A stretch of DNA of 51,312 bases from Pseudomonadota bacterium (GTDB lineage: Bacteria; Pseudomonadota; Gammaproteobacteria; Burkholderiales; Burkholderiaceae_C): positions 1 to 51,312 of the forward strand of contig JAFECU010000206.1 of NCBI GenBank assembly GCA_018242005.1. Direction: 5' to 3'. Shown one piece after another: positions 19,255-27,533 of this stretch. Below the pieces are notes generated by a model. It saw nothing but the letters and a program-made list of their open reading frames with translations, was not told the DNA's origin and ran no database searches. The translations under genes and the position numbers were made by a program. Position 1 is the stretch's first letter, and the number at the start of each line of letters is the position of its first letter.

Positions 19255-20544
19255 TCATGCGGTGACGGTGCGCTCCACCAGCCGGTCGTCGCCCAGCACG
19301 ATGAAGGCGAAGAGCAGTTCCTCCAGGTTGCCGGCCTGCGCCGACTTGCGCGCCAGGAGTGGCGTGGCCTGGGGGTTGAGGACCACGAAGTCGGCTTCGG
19401 TGCCACCCTGCAGCGTGCCGATCACGCCGGCGAGGCCGAGCGCGCGCGCCGCGCCGCCCGTGTGCTGCCACCACAGCTTGGAGGGCGCAAGGCTCAGGCC
19501 GCTCTTGCTCTGCCCCTCGCGCCCCACGTAGTAGGCCGCGAGCATGGTGTGAAACGGCGAAAAGCTCGTGCCGCCGCCCACATCGCTTGCCAGGCCATGC
19601 AGCATTGCGTGGCGCTCTGCATTCACATAGTCGAAAAAGCCGCTGCCCAGAAACAGGTTGCTCGTGGGGCTCACGGCGGCGGCCGTGCCGGTCTCGTGCA
19701 TGAGGCGGCGGTCGGCCTCGTCCAGGTGGATGCAATGGGCGTACACGGCGCGCGGGCGCAGCAGGCCGAACTGCCGGTACACGTCGAGGTAGGAGCGCGA
19801 TGCGGGGTAGAGCTCGCGCACCCAGCGCACCTCGTCCTTGTTTTCGGCCACATGCGACTGGATCCAGGTCGTGGGGTGGCGGCGCGCCAGCTCGGCGGCG
19901 CCATGCATCTGGGCGTCGGAGCACGAAGGCGCAAAGCGCGGCGTGATCGCGTAGCCCAGCCGGCCCTTGCCGTGCCAGCGCTTGATCAACGCCTCGGTGT
20001 CGAGCAGGCTTTGCTCCGTCTGGTCGCGCACGCCGTCGGGTGAATGGCGGTCCTGCAGCACCTTGCCGCCCATCATGCGCAGACGGCGCCGATCGGCCTC
20101 GGTGAAGAAGGCCTCGGCCGATGCGGGGTGCGAGGTGGCAAAGGCCAGCGCCGTGGTCACGCCATGGCGCGCGAGCTCGTCGAAGAAAAAGCGCGCCACC
20201 TCGGCCGCGTGCGCCGGGTCGGCAAAGCGCGCCTCTGCCGGAAAGGTGTAGTTCTCGAGCCAGGGCAGCAGGCCGTCCGCGGGCGAGCCGATGACATCGA
20301 GCTGCGGGTAGTGCACATGCATGTCGACGAAGCCGGGCGCGATCAGCCGGCCGGGCAGATGCTCCACCGCCAGCCCCGCATGGCGCGCAGCCACCGCGCC
20401 GTACTCGCCCGCGTCCACGACGCGGCGCACGCCGTCCGTGCCCTCTGCGGTGACCAGCAGGCCGTCGCTGTCATAGAGGGGACGGCCCTCGTCATCGAAG
20501 CGCAGCAGCTGTGCGCGCCAGGCTTGCATCGACGTGGTGGACAT
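19255..20544 (-). CDS. guaD: Guanine deaminase
   Basis: GuaD deaminates guanine to xanthine, feeding xanthine dehydrogenase. The 429-residue amidohydrolase shows the metal-binding motif FVDMHVHYPQ (H76, H78), a downstream histidine in SHVAENKDE, the HCIHLDE motif and the aspartate of SDVGGGTSFS. It starts three bases after the permease stop, so translation is probably coupled. It is the last gene of the minus-strand operon xdhA-xdhB-lysR-permease-guaD, which supports a purine-degradation role. Confidence 0.95.
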   Translation of the reverse strand: MSTTSMQAWRAQLLRFDDEGRPLYDSDGLLVTAEGTDGVRRVVDAGEYGAVAARHAGLAVEHLPGRLIAPGFVDMHVHYPQLDVIGSPADGLLPWLENYTFPAEARFADPAHAAEVARFFFDELARHGVTTALAFATSHPASAEAFFTEADRRRLRMMGGKVLQDRHSPDGVRDQTEQSLLDTEALIKRWHGKGRLGYAITPRFAPSCSDAQMHGAAELARRHPTTWIQSHVAENKDEVRWVRELYPASRSYLDVYRQFGLLRPRAVYAHCIHLDEADRRLMHETGTAAAVSPTSNLFLGSGFFDYVNAERHAMLHGLASDVGGGTSFSPFHTMLAAYYVGREGQSKSGLSLAPSKLWWQHTGGAARALGLAGVIGTLQGGTEADFVVLNPQATPLLARKSAQAGNLEELLFAFIVLGDDRLVERTVTA

Positions 20545-20547
20545 GAC

Positions 20548-21903
20548 TCAGTGCCCCCCGATGTAGAAGAACTTGAACAGGAACACGCCGGCGATGATCC
20601 ACACCATGGGATGGGCCTCGCGCACGCGGCCCGTGAACAGTTTGGCCGCGGCGTAGGTGATGAAGCCGAAGGCCAGGCCGTTGGCGATGGAATAGGTGAA
20701 GGGCATCATCAGCGCCGTGACGGCGGCAGGAACGGCCTCGGTGGAGTCGTTCCAGTCGAGCTCGGCAAGCTCGCGCAGCATCAGGCAGGCGACGAAGAAC
20801 AGCGCAGGTGCCGTGGCGTAGGCCGGCACCACGCCGGCCAGCGGGGCAACGAACAGACAGGCCAGAAACAGCACGGCCACCGTGAGTGCCGTCATGCCCG
20901 TGCGCCCGCCGGCCTGCACGCCGGCCGCGCTCTCCACATAGGCGGTGGTGCTCGACGTGCCCAGCAGTGAGCCGGCAAAAATCGCGCTGCTGTCGGCCAG
21001 CAGCGACTTGTTGAGCCGCTCCATCTTGCCGGGCACCAAGAGGCCCGCGCGCTTGGCCACACCCATGAGCGTGCCCGTGGCATCGAACAGCTCAACCAGA
21101 AAGAACACCAGCACCACGTTCAAGAAGCCCTTGGTCAGCGCGGTGTGGATGTCGAGCTGCAGAAAGGTCGGTGCAATCGACGGCGGGGCCGAGAACAGGC
21201 CGTGGAATTCATTGCCGCCGAAGAAGAACGAGGCGATGGTCACGCCCACGATGCCGATCAGGATGGCACCGGGCACGCGCGCCTTGTCCAGCGCCACGAT
21301 GGCGATGAAACCCAGCACGGCAAGGATGACGGGGGCCGAGTGCAGGTCGCCCAGGGTGACCAGCGTGGCCTTGTCACCCACGACGATGCCCGCGCTCTTG
21401 AGCGCGATCAACCCCAGGAACAGCCCTATGCCCACGGTGATGGCGCTGCGCAGCGACTGCGGGATGCCCTGGATGATGAGCCCGCGCAGGCCGAACAGCG
21501 TGACGACCAGGAACAGGCAGCCCGAGATGAAAACCGCGCCCAGGGCCGCCTGCCAGGTGAAGCCCATGTGCAGCACCACGGCGTAGGCGAAATAGGCATT
21601 GAGCCCCATGCCGGGCGCCATGGCGATGGGGTAGTTGGCGTACAGGCCCATGATGGCCGAGCCCAGCGCCGCGATCAGGCAGGTGGCGACGAACACCGCG
21701 TCCTTGGGCATGCCGGCATCGCCCAGGATGGAGGGGTTGACGAAGATGATGTAGGCCATGGTCAGGAAGGTCGTCAGACCCGCGATCAGCTCCGTGCGCA
21801 CGGTGGTGCCGTGCTCCTGCAGTTTGAACAGGCGCTCCGTCAGGCCCGTGGATAAGGTGTGCGTGGGCGTGGCGGACACGCCCGACAGGTCATTGGCGCT
21901 CAT
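20548..21903 (-). CDS. NCS2-family purine permease (AzgA/GhxP-like)
   Basis: This 451-residue inner-membrane transporter has about 12-13 hydrophobic segments and belongs to the adenine/guanine/hypoxanthine (COG2252) branch of NCS2 proton symporters. Signatures include RTELIAGLTTFLTMAYIIFVNPSIL near the N-terminus, APGMGLNAYFAY, and the late motif SAAGVQAGGRTGMTAL. It should import purine bases for GuaD and XdhAB encoded beside it. An AAGGAGAC ribosome-binding site precedes the ATG at 21903. Exact substrate (guanine, hypoxanthine, xanthine or adenine) cannot be read from sequence. Confidence 0.92.
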   Translation of the reverse strand: MSANDLSGVSATPTHTLSTGLTERLFKLQEHGTTVRTELIAGLTTFLTMAYIIFVNPSILGDAGMPKDAVFVATCLIAALGSAIMGLYANYPIAMAPGMGLNAYFAYAVVLHMGFTWQAALGAVFISGCLFLVVTLFGLRGLIIQGIPQSLRSAITVGIGLFLGLIALKSAGIVVGDKATLVTLGDLHSAPVILAVLGFIAIVALDKARVPGAILIGIVGVTIASFFFGGNEFHGLFSAPPSIAPTFLQLDIHTALTKGFLNVVLVFFLVELFDATGTLMGVAKRAGLLVPGKMERLNKSLLADSSAIFAGSLLGTSSTTAYVESAAGVQAGGRTGMTALTVAVLFLACLFVAPLAGVVPAYATAPALFFVACLMLRELAELDWNDSTEAVPAAVTALMMPFTYSIANGLAFGFITYAAAKLFTGRVREAHPMVWIIAGVFLFKFFYIGGH

Positions 21904-21935
21904 GGTACTTGTCTCCTTGCTGGTTTTGGCTGGGG

Positions 21936-22937
21936 TCAGGGATGCAGGGGCAGGGGCTCGGAAAAGGGTGCCTGCAGGGCGGTGATGGCCTCGCGCGTGC
22001 GCTCGCGCAGCCAGCGCGCGCTGCTCGAATGCTGACTGCGCGCATGCCACAGCTGGTAATACAGCAGTGGCGGCAGGGCAACGGGGCAGGGCAGCATCAC
22101 CAGGGACAGCCGGCCGGCCACGCGCTCGCAGTAGCGGCGGCCCGTGGTCAGCACCAGCCGAGTGCCCGCGACCATCTCGGGTATCAGGCCGAAATAGGCG
22201 CTGCGCACGGCGATATGGCGCTGCAGGCCTAGGCCGTCGAGCATCTGGTCGATGATGCCGCGTGCGCCTGCGTGCATGGGCATGGGGGCGATGTGCTCGG
22301 CGCCAAGCCAGGCGGCCTCGTCCCAGCCGCGGCGCACAGCCGGATGGTCGCGGCTCACGAGCGACACCACCTCGTCGCTGAACAACCGCGCCATGTGCAG
22401 GTCGTCGGGCGGCTGCAGCCAGTTGCCTATGACCAGGTCGATCTCGCCCAGGGCCAGCCGTGCGCGGTAGTCGCTCTCGCGCGTGAGGGCGTGCACCTCG
22501 ATCTTGGCCAGAGGTGCCTGGCGCTGTATGTCGGCCACCAGGCGCGGCAGGAATAGCGGGTCGAGGTAGTCGCTGGCCGCGATGCGAAAGGTCAGGCGGC
22601 TGGTGCGCGCATCGAAGCTGCGCGCCTCGGTGAACAGCGTCTCGGCCGCGCGCAGCACGTTGGCCGCGGGCTCCAGCATGCGCTGGCCGGCCTCGGTGGG
22701 CACCATGTGCGCGCCGTTTCGCACCAGGAGCGGGTCGCCCGCGAGCTCGCGCAGCCGCTTGAGCGCGGTGGACACGGCCGGCTGGTGCATCCCTAGGCGC
22801 AACGCCGCGCGCGAGACGCTGCGCTCGGTCAGCACCGTATGCAGCACGCGGATCAGGTGCAGGTCGATGCGATCGAACAGCTGGCGTTCGTCGGCGGCCC
22901 CGGTGGTGGGCGTTGGTGAAGATCCTGGCGCGGGCAT
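21936..22937 (-). CDS. LysR-family transcriptional regulator in the purine operon
   Basis: The 333-residue protein has an N-terminal winged helix-turn-helix (about 22-81, with SVSRAALRLGMHQPAVSTALKRL truncated here as SVSRAALRLGMHQPAVS) and a C-terminal periplasmic-binding-like effector domain. It begins eight bases after the xdhB stop and precedes the permease by 32 bp, so it appears to be transcribed as part of the operon it probably controls. LysR regulators usually diverge from their targets, so this position is less common. The likely effector is a purine or its oxidation product, which is an inference from context. Confidence 0.88.
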   Translation of the reverse strand: MPAPGSSPTPTTGAADERQLFDRIDLHLIRVLHTVLTERSVSRAALRLGMHQPAVSTALKRLRELAGDPLLVRNGAHMVPTEAGQRMLEPAANVLRAAETLFTEARSFDARTSRLTFRIAASDYLDPLFLPRLVADIQRQAPLAKIEVHALTRESDYRARLALGEIDLVIGNWLQPPDDLHMARLFSDEVVSLVSRDHPAVRRGWDEAAWLGAEHIAPMPMHAGARGIIDQMLDGLGLQRHIAVRSAYFGLIPEMVAGTRLVLTTGRRYCERVAGRLSLVMLPCPVALPPLLYYQLWHARSQHSSSARWLRERTREAITALQAPFSEPLPLHP

Positions 22938-22945
22938 GGCGGGCC

Positions 22946-25387
22946 TCAAGTGGCTTGCGCAGCGGTTTGCGTGGCGGCGATTGCTTGCAGGATCGCCTCG
23001 CTGGTGGCGGGCGCCTGCAGCGGCGGCATGGCGCCTGGGCCGCCGGTGGCGGCAATGGCGTCGCGGATGGCGAAGAACACCGAGAACGGCAGCAGCAGCG
23101 GCGGCTCGCCTACGGCCTTGCTGCGGTGGATGGAGTCCTCGACGTTGGCGCCCTCGAACAGCTGCACGTGGAACTCGGGCGGGCAGTCGTTGGCCGTGGG
23201 GATCTTGTAGGTGCTGGGCGCGTGCGTCATCAAGAGGCCCGTCTTGGGGTGCCAGACCAGCTCCTCCATGGTCAGCCAGCCCATGCCCTGGATGAAGGCC
23301 CCCTCCACCTGGCCGATGTCGATCGCCGGGTTCAGCGAGCGCCCCACGTCGTGCAGCACATCGGCGCGCAGCAGCTTCCACTCGCCGGTCAGCGTGTCGA
23401 TGACCACCTCGCTCACGGCCGCGCCATAGGCGAAGTAGTAGAAGGGGTTGCCCTGCATGGTCTCCTTGTCCCAGTGCAGGCCGGGCGTGGCGTAAAAGCC
23501 ATCGGACCACAGCTGGACGCGGTCGAGGTAGGCCTCGCCCACCAGGGTGTCGAAGGCGATCTGCTGGGCGCCCACGGTGACCACGCCGTTGGCAAAGCGC
23601 ACGTCGGCCGCGCTGCCTCCGTGGCGCGCGGCAGCGCAGGCAGCCAGGCGCTCGCGAATCTGGCGCGCCGCGTCCTGCGCGGCCTTGCCGTTGAGGTCGG
23701 TGCCGGTCGATGCCGCCGTGGCCGAGGTGTTGGCCACCTTGCTGGTGTCGGTGGCCGTGACGCGCACGCGCGAGAAATCCACGCCCAGCTCGTGCGCCAC
23801 CACCTGCGCCACCTTGGTGTTCAGGCCCTGGCCCATCTCGGTGCCGCCGTGGTTCACGAGGATGGAGCCGTCGGTGTACACGTGCACCAGCGCGCCGGCC
23901 TGGTTGAAATGCTTGACGTTGAAGCTGATGCCGAACTTGACCGGCGTGAGCGCGAGGCCGCGCTTGAGCACCGGGCTGTGCGCGTTGAACGCGGCCACGG
24001 CGGCGCGGCGCGCCTGGTAGCCGCTGCGTTCCTCGAGCTGGTCGACCAGTTCGTGGATGACGTTGTCGCGCACGGTCTGCCGGTAGGGGGTGATGTTGCG
24101 CTCTCCCTGTCCGTAGAAGTTGGCGCGGCGCACGGCCAGCGCGTCCTGGCCCAGGCTGCGCGCGATGCCGTCGAGGATGTACTCGATGGCGATCGCGCCC
24201 TGCGGGCCGCCGAAGCCGCGAAACGCCGTGTTGCTCTGCGTGTTGGTCTTGCCGCAAAAGCCGTGCATGGCGACCTCGGGCAGCCAGTAGGCGTTGTCGA
24301 AGTGGCACAGCGCGCGCGTCATCACTGGCGCCGACAGGTCGGCCGAGTGCCCGGCGCGCGAGACCATGGTGACCGCGGCGCCCAGGATGCGGCCCGCGTC
24401 GTCGTAGCCCACGTCGTACTCGTACCAGAAGCAGTGGCGCCGGCCGGTGATGAGGAAGTCGTCGTCGCGGTCCAGGCGCAGCTTGACCGGGCGCGCCAGG
24501 GCCCGCGCGGCCACGGCCGCCATGCAGGCGAACAGTGCCGACTGCGACTCCTTGCCGCCAAAGCCGCCGCCCATGCGCCGGCATTCCACCAGCACCGCGT
24601 GGGCGTGTACGCCCAGGGCGTGCGCCACCAGATGCTGCATCTCGCTGGGGTGCTGGGTGGAGCAGTAGACATGCATGGCCCCGCCTTCCTTCGGGATGGC
24701 GTAGCTGATCTGCCCCTCCAGATAGAACTGCTCTTGCCCGCCCACGTGGAGCTCGCCCTGCAGGCGGTGCGGCGCCTGTTCTATGCGCGCCCGTATGCCG
24801 GCCTCATCGAGGCCGCTGCTGCTTCTCACCAGGTGCATGGGCGGCACCACGTACTGGCCCCGCGCGTGCGCGTCCTGCGGCGTGAGCACGGGCGTGGCGG
24901 CCTCGGTCTGGATGGCCTTCTTCGCCAGGGCCGTGGCGCGGCGCGCCTGCTCGCGCGTCTCGGCCACCACGGCAAAGACGGGCTGGCCCAGGTAGCGGAT
25001 CTCGCCGTCGCACAGAATGGGGTCGTCGTGCACGATGGAGCCCCAGTCGTTGGCGCCGGGGATGTCCGCGGCGGTGAACACGCGCACCACGCCGGGCATG
25101 GCGCGCACGGCGTCCAGATCGATGCCCAGCAGCCGGCCCGCGGCCACGGGCGCAAGGCCCAGTGCGCAGTGCAGCGTGCCGGCGAGCTCGGGAATGTCGT
25201 CGGTGTAGGTGGCGCCGCCGGTCACATGGAGCTGTGCCGACTCATGCGCCTGGCTGACGCCCACGCGCGCGCCGTCCTGGTGGGCTCTGGCCTCGGCGGC
25301 GGTGTCCAGGCGCAGGCGCTGGTTGTCCTGGTAGGGCGCGAAGGCGGCGGGGTGGATGAGCAGTTCGCTGGCAAGGGGCTTGTTCAT
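22946..25387 (-). CDS. xdhB: Xanthine dehydrogenase, molybdopterin-binding subunit
   Basis: XdhB carries the molybdenum cofactor and hydroxylates hypoxanthine and xanthine to urate. The 813-residue product shows the family signatures MGGGFGGKE, TAFRGFGGPQG and, near the C-terminus, KAVGEPPLLLPF with the catalytic glutamate. The start at 25387 has AAGGAG before it; an upstream in-frame ATG gives an unrelated 20-residue leader and is rejected. The gene follows xdhA by 10 bp. The accessory gene xdhC is not present where it commonly follows; a LysR gene is there instead. Confidence 0.95.
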   Translation of the reverse strand: MNKPLASELLIHPAAFAPYQDNQRLRLDTAAEARAHQDGARVGVSQAHESAQLHVTGGATYTDDIPELAGTLHCALGLAPVAAGRLLGIDLDAVRAMPGVVRVFTAADIPGANDWGSIVHDDPILCDGEIRYLGQPVFAVVAETREQARRATALAKKAIQTEAATPVLTPQDAHARGQYVVPPMHLVRSSSGLDEAGIRARIEQAPHRLQGELHVGGQEQFYLEGQISYAIPKEGGAMHVYCSTQHPSEMQHLVAHALGVHAHAVLVECRRMGGGFGGKESQSALFACMAAVAARALARPVKLRLDRDDDFLITGRRHCFWYEYDVGYDDAGRILGAAVTMVSRAGHSADLSAPVMTRALCHFDNAYWLPEVAMHGFCGKTNTQSNTAFRGFGGPQGAIAIEYILDGIARSLGQDALAVRRANFYGQGERNITPYRQTVRDNVIHELVDQLEERSGYQARRAAVAAFNAHSPVLKRGLALTPVKFGISFNVKHFNQAGALVHVYTDGSILVNHGGTEMGQGLNTKVAQVVAHELGVDFSRVRVTATDTSKVANTSATAASTGTDLNGKAAQDAARQIRERLAACAAARHGGSAADVRFANGVVTVGAQQIAFDTLVGEAYLDRVQLWSDGFYATPGLHWDKETMQGNPFYYFAYGAAVSEVVIDTLTGEWKLLRADVLHDVGRSLNPAIDIGQVEGAFIQGMGWLTMEELVWHPKTGLLMTHAPSTYKIPTANDCPPEFHVQLFEGANVEDSIHRSKAVGEPPLLLPFSVFFAIRDAIAATGGPGAMPPLQAPATSEAILQAIAATQTAAQAT

Positions 25388-25397
25388 GGTGCTCTCC

Positions 25398-26939
25398 TTA
25401 CGGCACGGCGTGCGGCATGACGCTGAAGACGCTGGTGCTGTCGGCACTCAAGGGGTTGCCGGGGCGTGTCTCCAACCACAGGCGCTGCAGCAGGTTTTGC
25501 GCCACTTGCAGGCGGTAGGCGCTGCTGGCGCGCATGTCGGTGAGCGGCTGGAAGTCCTGCGCCAGCGCCTGTTGCGCGGCGCGCACGCTGTCCTGGCTCC
25601 AGGGCTGGCCCAGCAAGGCCGCTTCGGCCCGCGCGGCGCGGCGCACCGTGGCCGCCATGCCGCCATAGGCCAGGCGCACGCTGGCGACCTGGTCGCCGTC
25701 GAGTGCGATTGCCATGCCGGCGCACAGGGCCGAGATGTCGCAGTCAAAGCGTTTGCTGATCTTGTAGCCGCGCAGCTGGCGCGCAAAGGCCGACAGCGGC
25801 ACGACGATGGCCTGCACGAATTCGCCCTCCTGCAGGGCATTCTTCATGTAGTCCAGGTAGAAATCGGTCAGCGCGAGTTTTCGGGTGTTTTGGCCTCTAC
25901 GCAGCTCCAGATGTGCGTCAAGTGCCATCAAAATAGGAGCGCTATCGCCAATCGGCGAGCCATTGGCGACGTTGCCGCCCATGGTGCCGCTGTGGCGTAT
26001 GGGCCGTGAGGCAAAGCGCAGCCAGACATCGGTGAGGGCCGGCGCGCGGGCGGCGAGCGCGGCCCAGGCCTGCTCCAGCGAGGTGCCAGCGCCGATCCAG
26101 AGGGCGCCGTCGCGCTCCTCGATGGTGCGCAACTCGGGCACGCCGCCGAGGTAGATCACGTCGCCCAGGTCGCGAAACTGTTTGTTCACCCACAGGCCGA
26201 TGTCGGTGCTGCCCGCCAGCAGCCGCGCCTGGGGCAGGGCCTGGCGCAGCTGCGCCAGCTCGGCCAGGTTGCGCGGGGCGTGGAAGGTGGCTGCGCCGTC
26301 GCCACCTGCGCAGTAGGTCAGCGGCGGCTGGGCCTGCAGTGTGCGCAAGGCCTGCGCGACGGCGGCGCGGTCCAGCCGCGCCGCAGGCAGGTCGAACATG
26401 CGCTCGCCCGCATCGAGGATGGGGCGGTAGCCGGTGCAGCGGCACAGATTGCCCGAAAGATCGTCGGCCAGCTGCTGGCGTGTGGGCCGCGTGCCGGCCT
26501 GACAGTGCTGCTCATAGGTGTTCCACAGCGACATGGCGAAACCCGGCGTGCAGAAGCCGCACTGCGAGCCATGGCACTCGACCAGGGCCTGCTGCACCGG
26601 GTGCAGGGGCGCGGTGGCGCTGGCCAGTGGTGCCAGGTCTTCGACGGTGAACAGCGCCTTGCCATCGAGCGTGGGCAGGAACTGTATGCAGGCGTTGCTG
26701 CTGGCAAGCTGCAGTTCGCCAGCGGTATCGAGTTCGCCCAGCACCACGGTGCAGGCGCCGCAGTCGCCCTCGTTGCAGCCTTCCTTGGTGCCGGCGCAGC
26801 GCGCGTCCTCACGCAGCCAGTCCAGCACCGAGCGCGTGGCGCTCGGCCCCTGGACGCTGACGATGGCGCCCCGGTGGTAGAAGCGTATGGGGCGGGCGGC
26901 GCCGGCGGGTGCGGCAGGACTGGGGGTGGTGGTTGTCAT
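25398..26939 (-). CDS. xdhA: Xanthine dehydrogenase, iron-sulfur and FAD subunit
   Basis: XdhA passes electrons from the molybdenum site to FAD and NAD+. The 513-residue product has an N-terminal plant-type [2Fe-2S] domain (C55, C60, C63 in CNEGDCGAC), a second [2Fe-2S] domain (CGFCTPGF and CRCTGYRPI), and a FAD domain with LLAGSTDIGLWVNK and GGNVANGSPIGDSAP. I chose the ATG at 26939; ATG at 26948 is an alternative. Residues about 334-352 of the FAD domain are encoded by sequence resembling the AT-rich repeat family, without an obvious length change. Confidence 0.95.
   Translation of the reverse strand: MTTTTPSPAAPAGAARPIRFYHRGAIVSVQGPSATRSVLDWLREDARCAGTKEGCNEGDCGACTVVLGELDTAGELQLASSNACIQFLPTLDGKALFTVEDLAPLASATAPLHPVQQALVECHGSQCGFCTPGFAMSLWNTYEQHCQAGTRPTRQQLADDLSGNLCRCTGYRPILDAGERMFDLPAARLDRAAVAQALRTLQAQPPLTYCAGGDGAATFHAPRNLAELAQLRQALPQARLLAGSTDIGLWVNKQFRDLGDVIYLGGVPELRTIEERDGALWIGAGTSLEQAWAALAARAPALTDVWLRFASRPIRHSGTMGGNVANGSPIGDSAPILMALDAHLELRRGQNTRKLALTDFYLDYMKNALQEGEFVQAIVVPLSAFARQLRGYKISKRFDCDISALCAGMAIALDGDQVASVRLAYGGMAATVRRAARAEAALLGQPWSQDSVRAAQQALAQDFQPLTDMRASSAYRLQVAQNLLQRLWLETRPGNPLSADSTSVFSVMPHAVP
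25884..25940. repeat. AT-rich palindromic element, copy B, in frame in xdhA
   Basis: The segment starts GGTGTTTTGGCCTCTACG and ends GCCATCAAAATAGGAGC. This resembles the GGCCTCTAGCGCTTG ... GCAGCTATCAAAA ends seen in other copies. The central arms are decayed. It is read in the XdhA FAD domain and the local protein still aligns with my picture of the family, so the element may have replaced rather than lengthened the coding sequence. Confidence 0.45.
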
Positions 26940-27041
26940 GGGGGCCATCCAAACAGGCAATGGGACGCGCGGTGCCGGTGCGCCGCCGTCGTTGTCTGCA
27001 TGTTGCACGCAGGAACCATGCCGGCGCATTCCGGCACCTCA

Positions 27042-27086
27042 ATATTCGATATGCAATGAGTCTTATAACCCCTGGGTTAACCCGGG
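27042..27086. promoter_or_regulatory. Palindromes upstream of xdhA (possible operator)
   Basis: The 233-bp region before xdhA holds CCTGGGTTAACCCGGG (27071-27086, core GGGTTAACCC perfect) and ATATTCGATAT (27042-27052). Both are dyads of the kind bound by dimeric regulators and lie 103-147 bp upstream of the xdhA ATG in locally AT-rich DNA. The LysR protein of this operon is the natural candidate, but neither site fits a strict T-N11-A box. Otherwise this stretch contains nothing I can assign. Confidence 0.4.
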
Positions 27087-27172
27087 TGTGCCCACGGCGC
27101 ACGCCATCGGCCCGCACCACCAGAGGGTGACAAGAGCGGGCGAGAGGGACACGCCGCAGTGCGGCGCCATTG

Positions 27173-27511
27173 CTATGCGCGGCCTGGCAGCAGGCAGATC
27201 GTCAGCAGCAGGGACGAGTCGCGGACGGCGTGCAGCGCATGGGGCTGGCCCGCGGCCAGGTATACCAGGTCGCCGGCATGCATGGCCTGCGTGCTGCCAT
27301 CGACGGTGAGGTCGATCGCGCCCTCCAGGCAGTGCAGCGTGATTTCGCCCTGGACCCGGTGTTCGCGCATGGTGTGGCCGCGCGGCAGCACCAGCCGCAC
27401 CACTTCCAGCTGGGCCGCCTTGAACAGGGCGGTGGAGACGGTTTCGGTCAGCCGCTCGCCCAGTGGTTCCAGGCGGGTGACCTGTCCCGAGTTGGCATGA
27501 GGCAGGGCCAT
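27173..27511 (-). CDS. Small cupin-domain protein
   Basis: This 112-residue protein is a single cupin barrel. The two cupin motifs are visible as LVLPRGHTMREHRVQGEITLHCLEG (metal histidines in HTMREH) and, later, GDLVYLAAGQPHALHAV. It starts at the ATG with GGAGGA seven bases before it, 22 bp after the amiC stop, so it is probably the last gene of tsaE-amiC-cupin. Single-domain cupins of this kind are often small-molecule binding or metal-dependent enzymes. The substrate is unknown. Confidence 0.8.
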   Translation of the reverse strand: MALPHANSGQVTRLEPLGERLTETVSTALFKAAQLEVVRLVLPRGHTMREHRVQGEITLHCLEGAIDLTVDGSTQAMHAGDLVYLAAGQPHALHAVRDSSLLLTICLLPGRA

Positions 27512-27533
27512 GGCGAGTCCTCCAGTGGATGTC

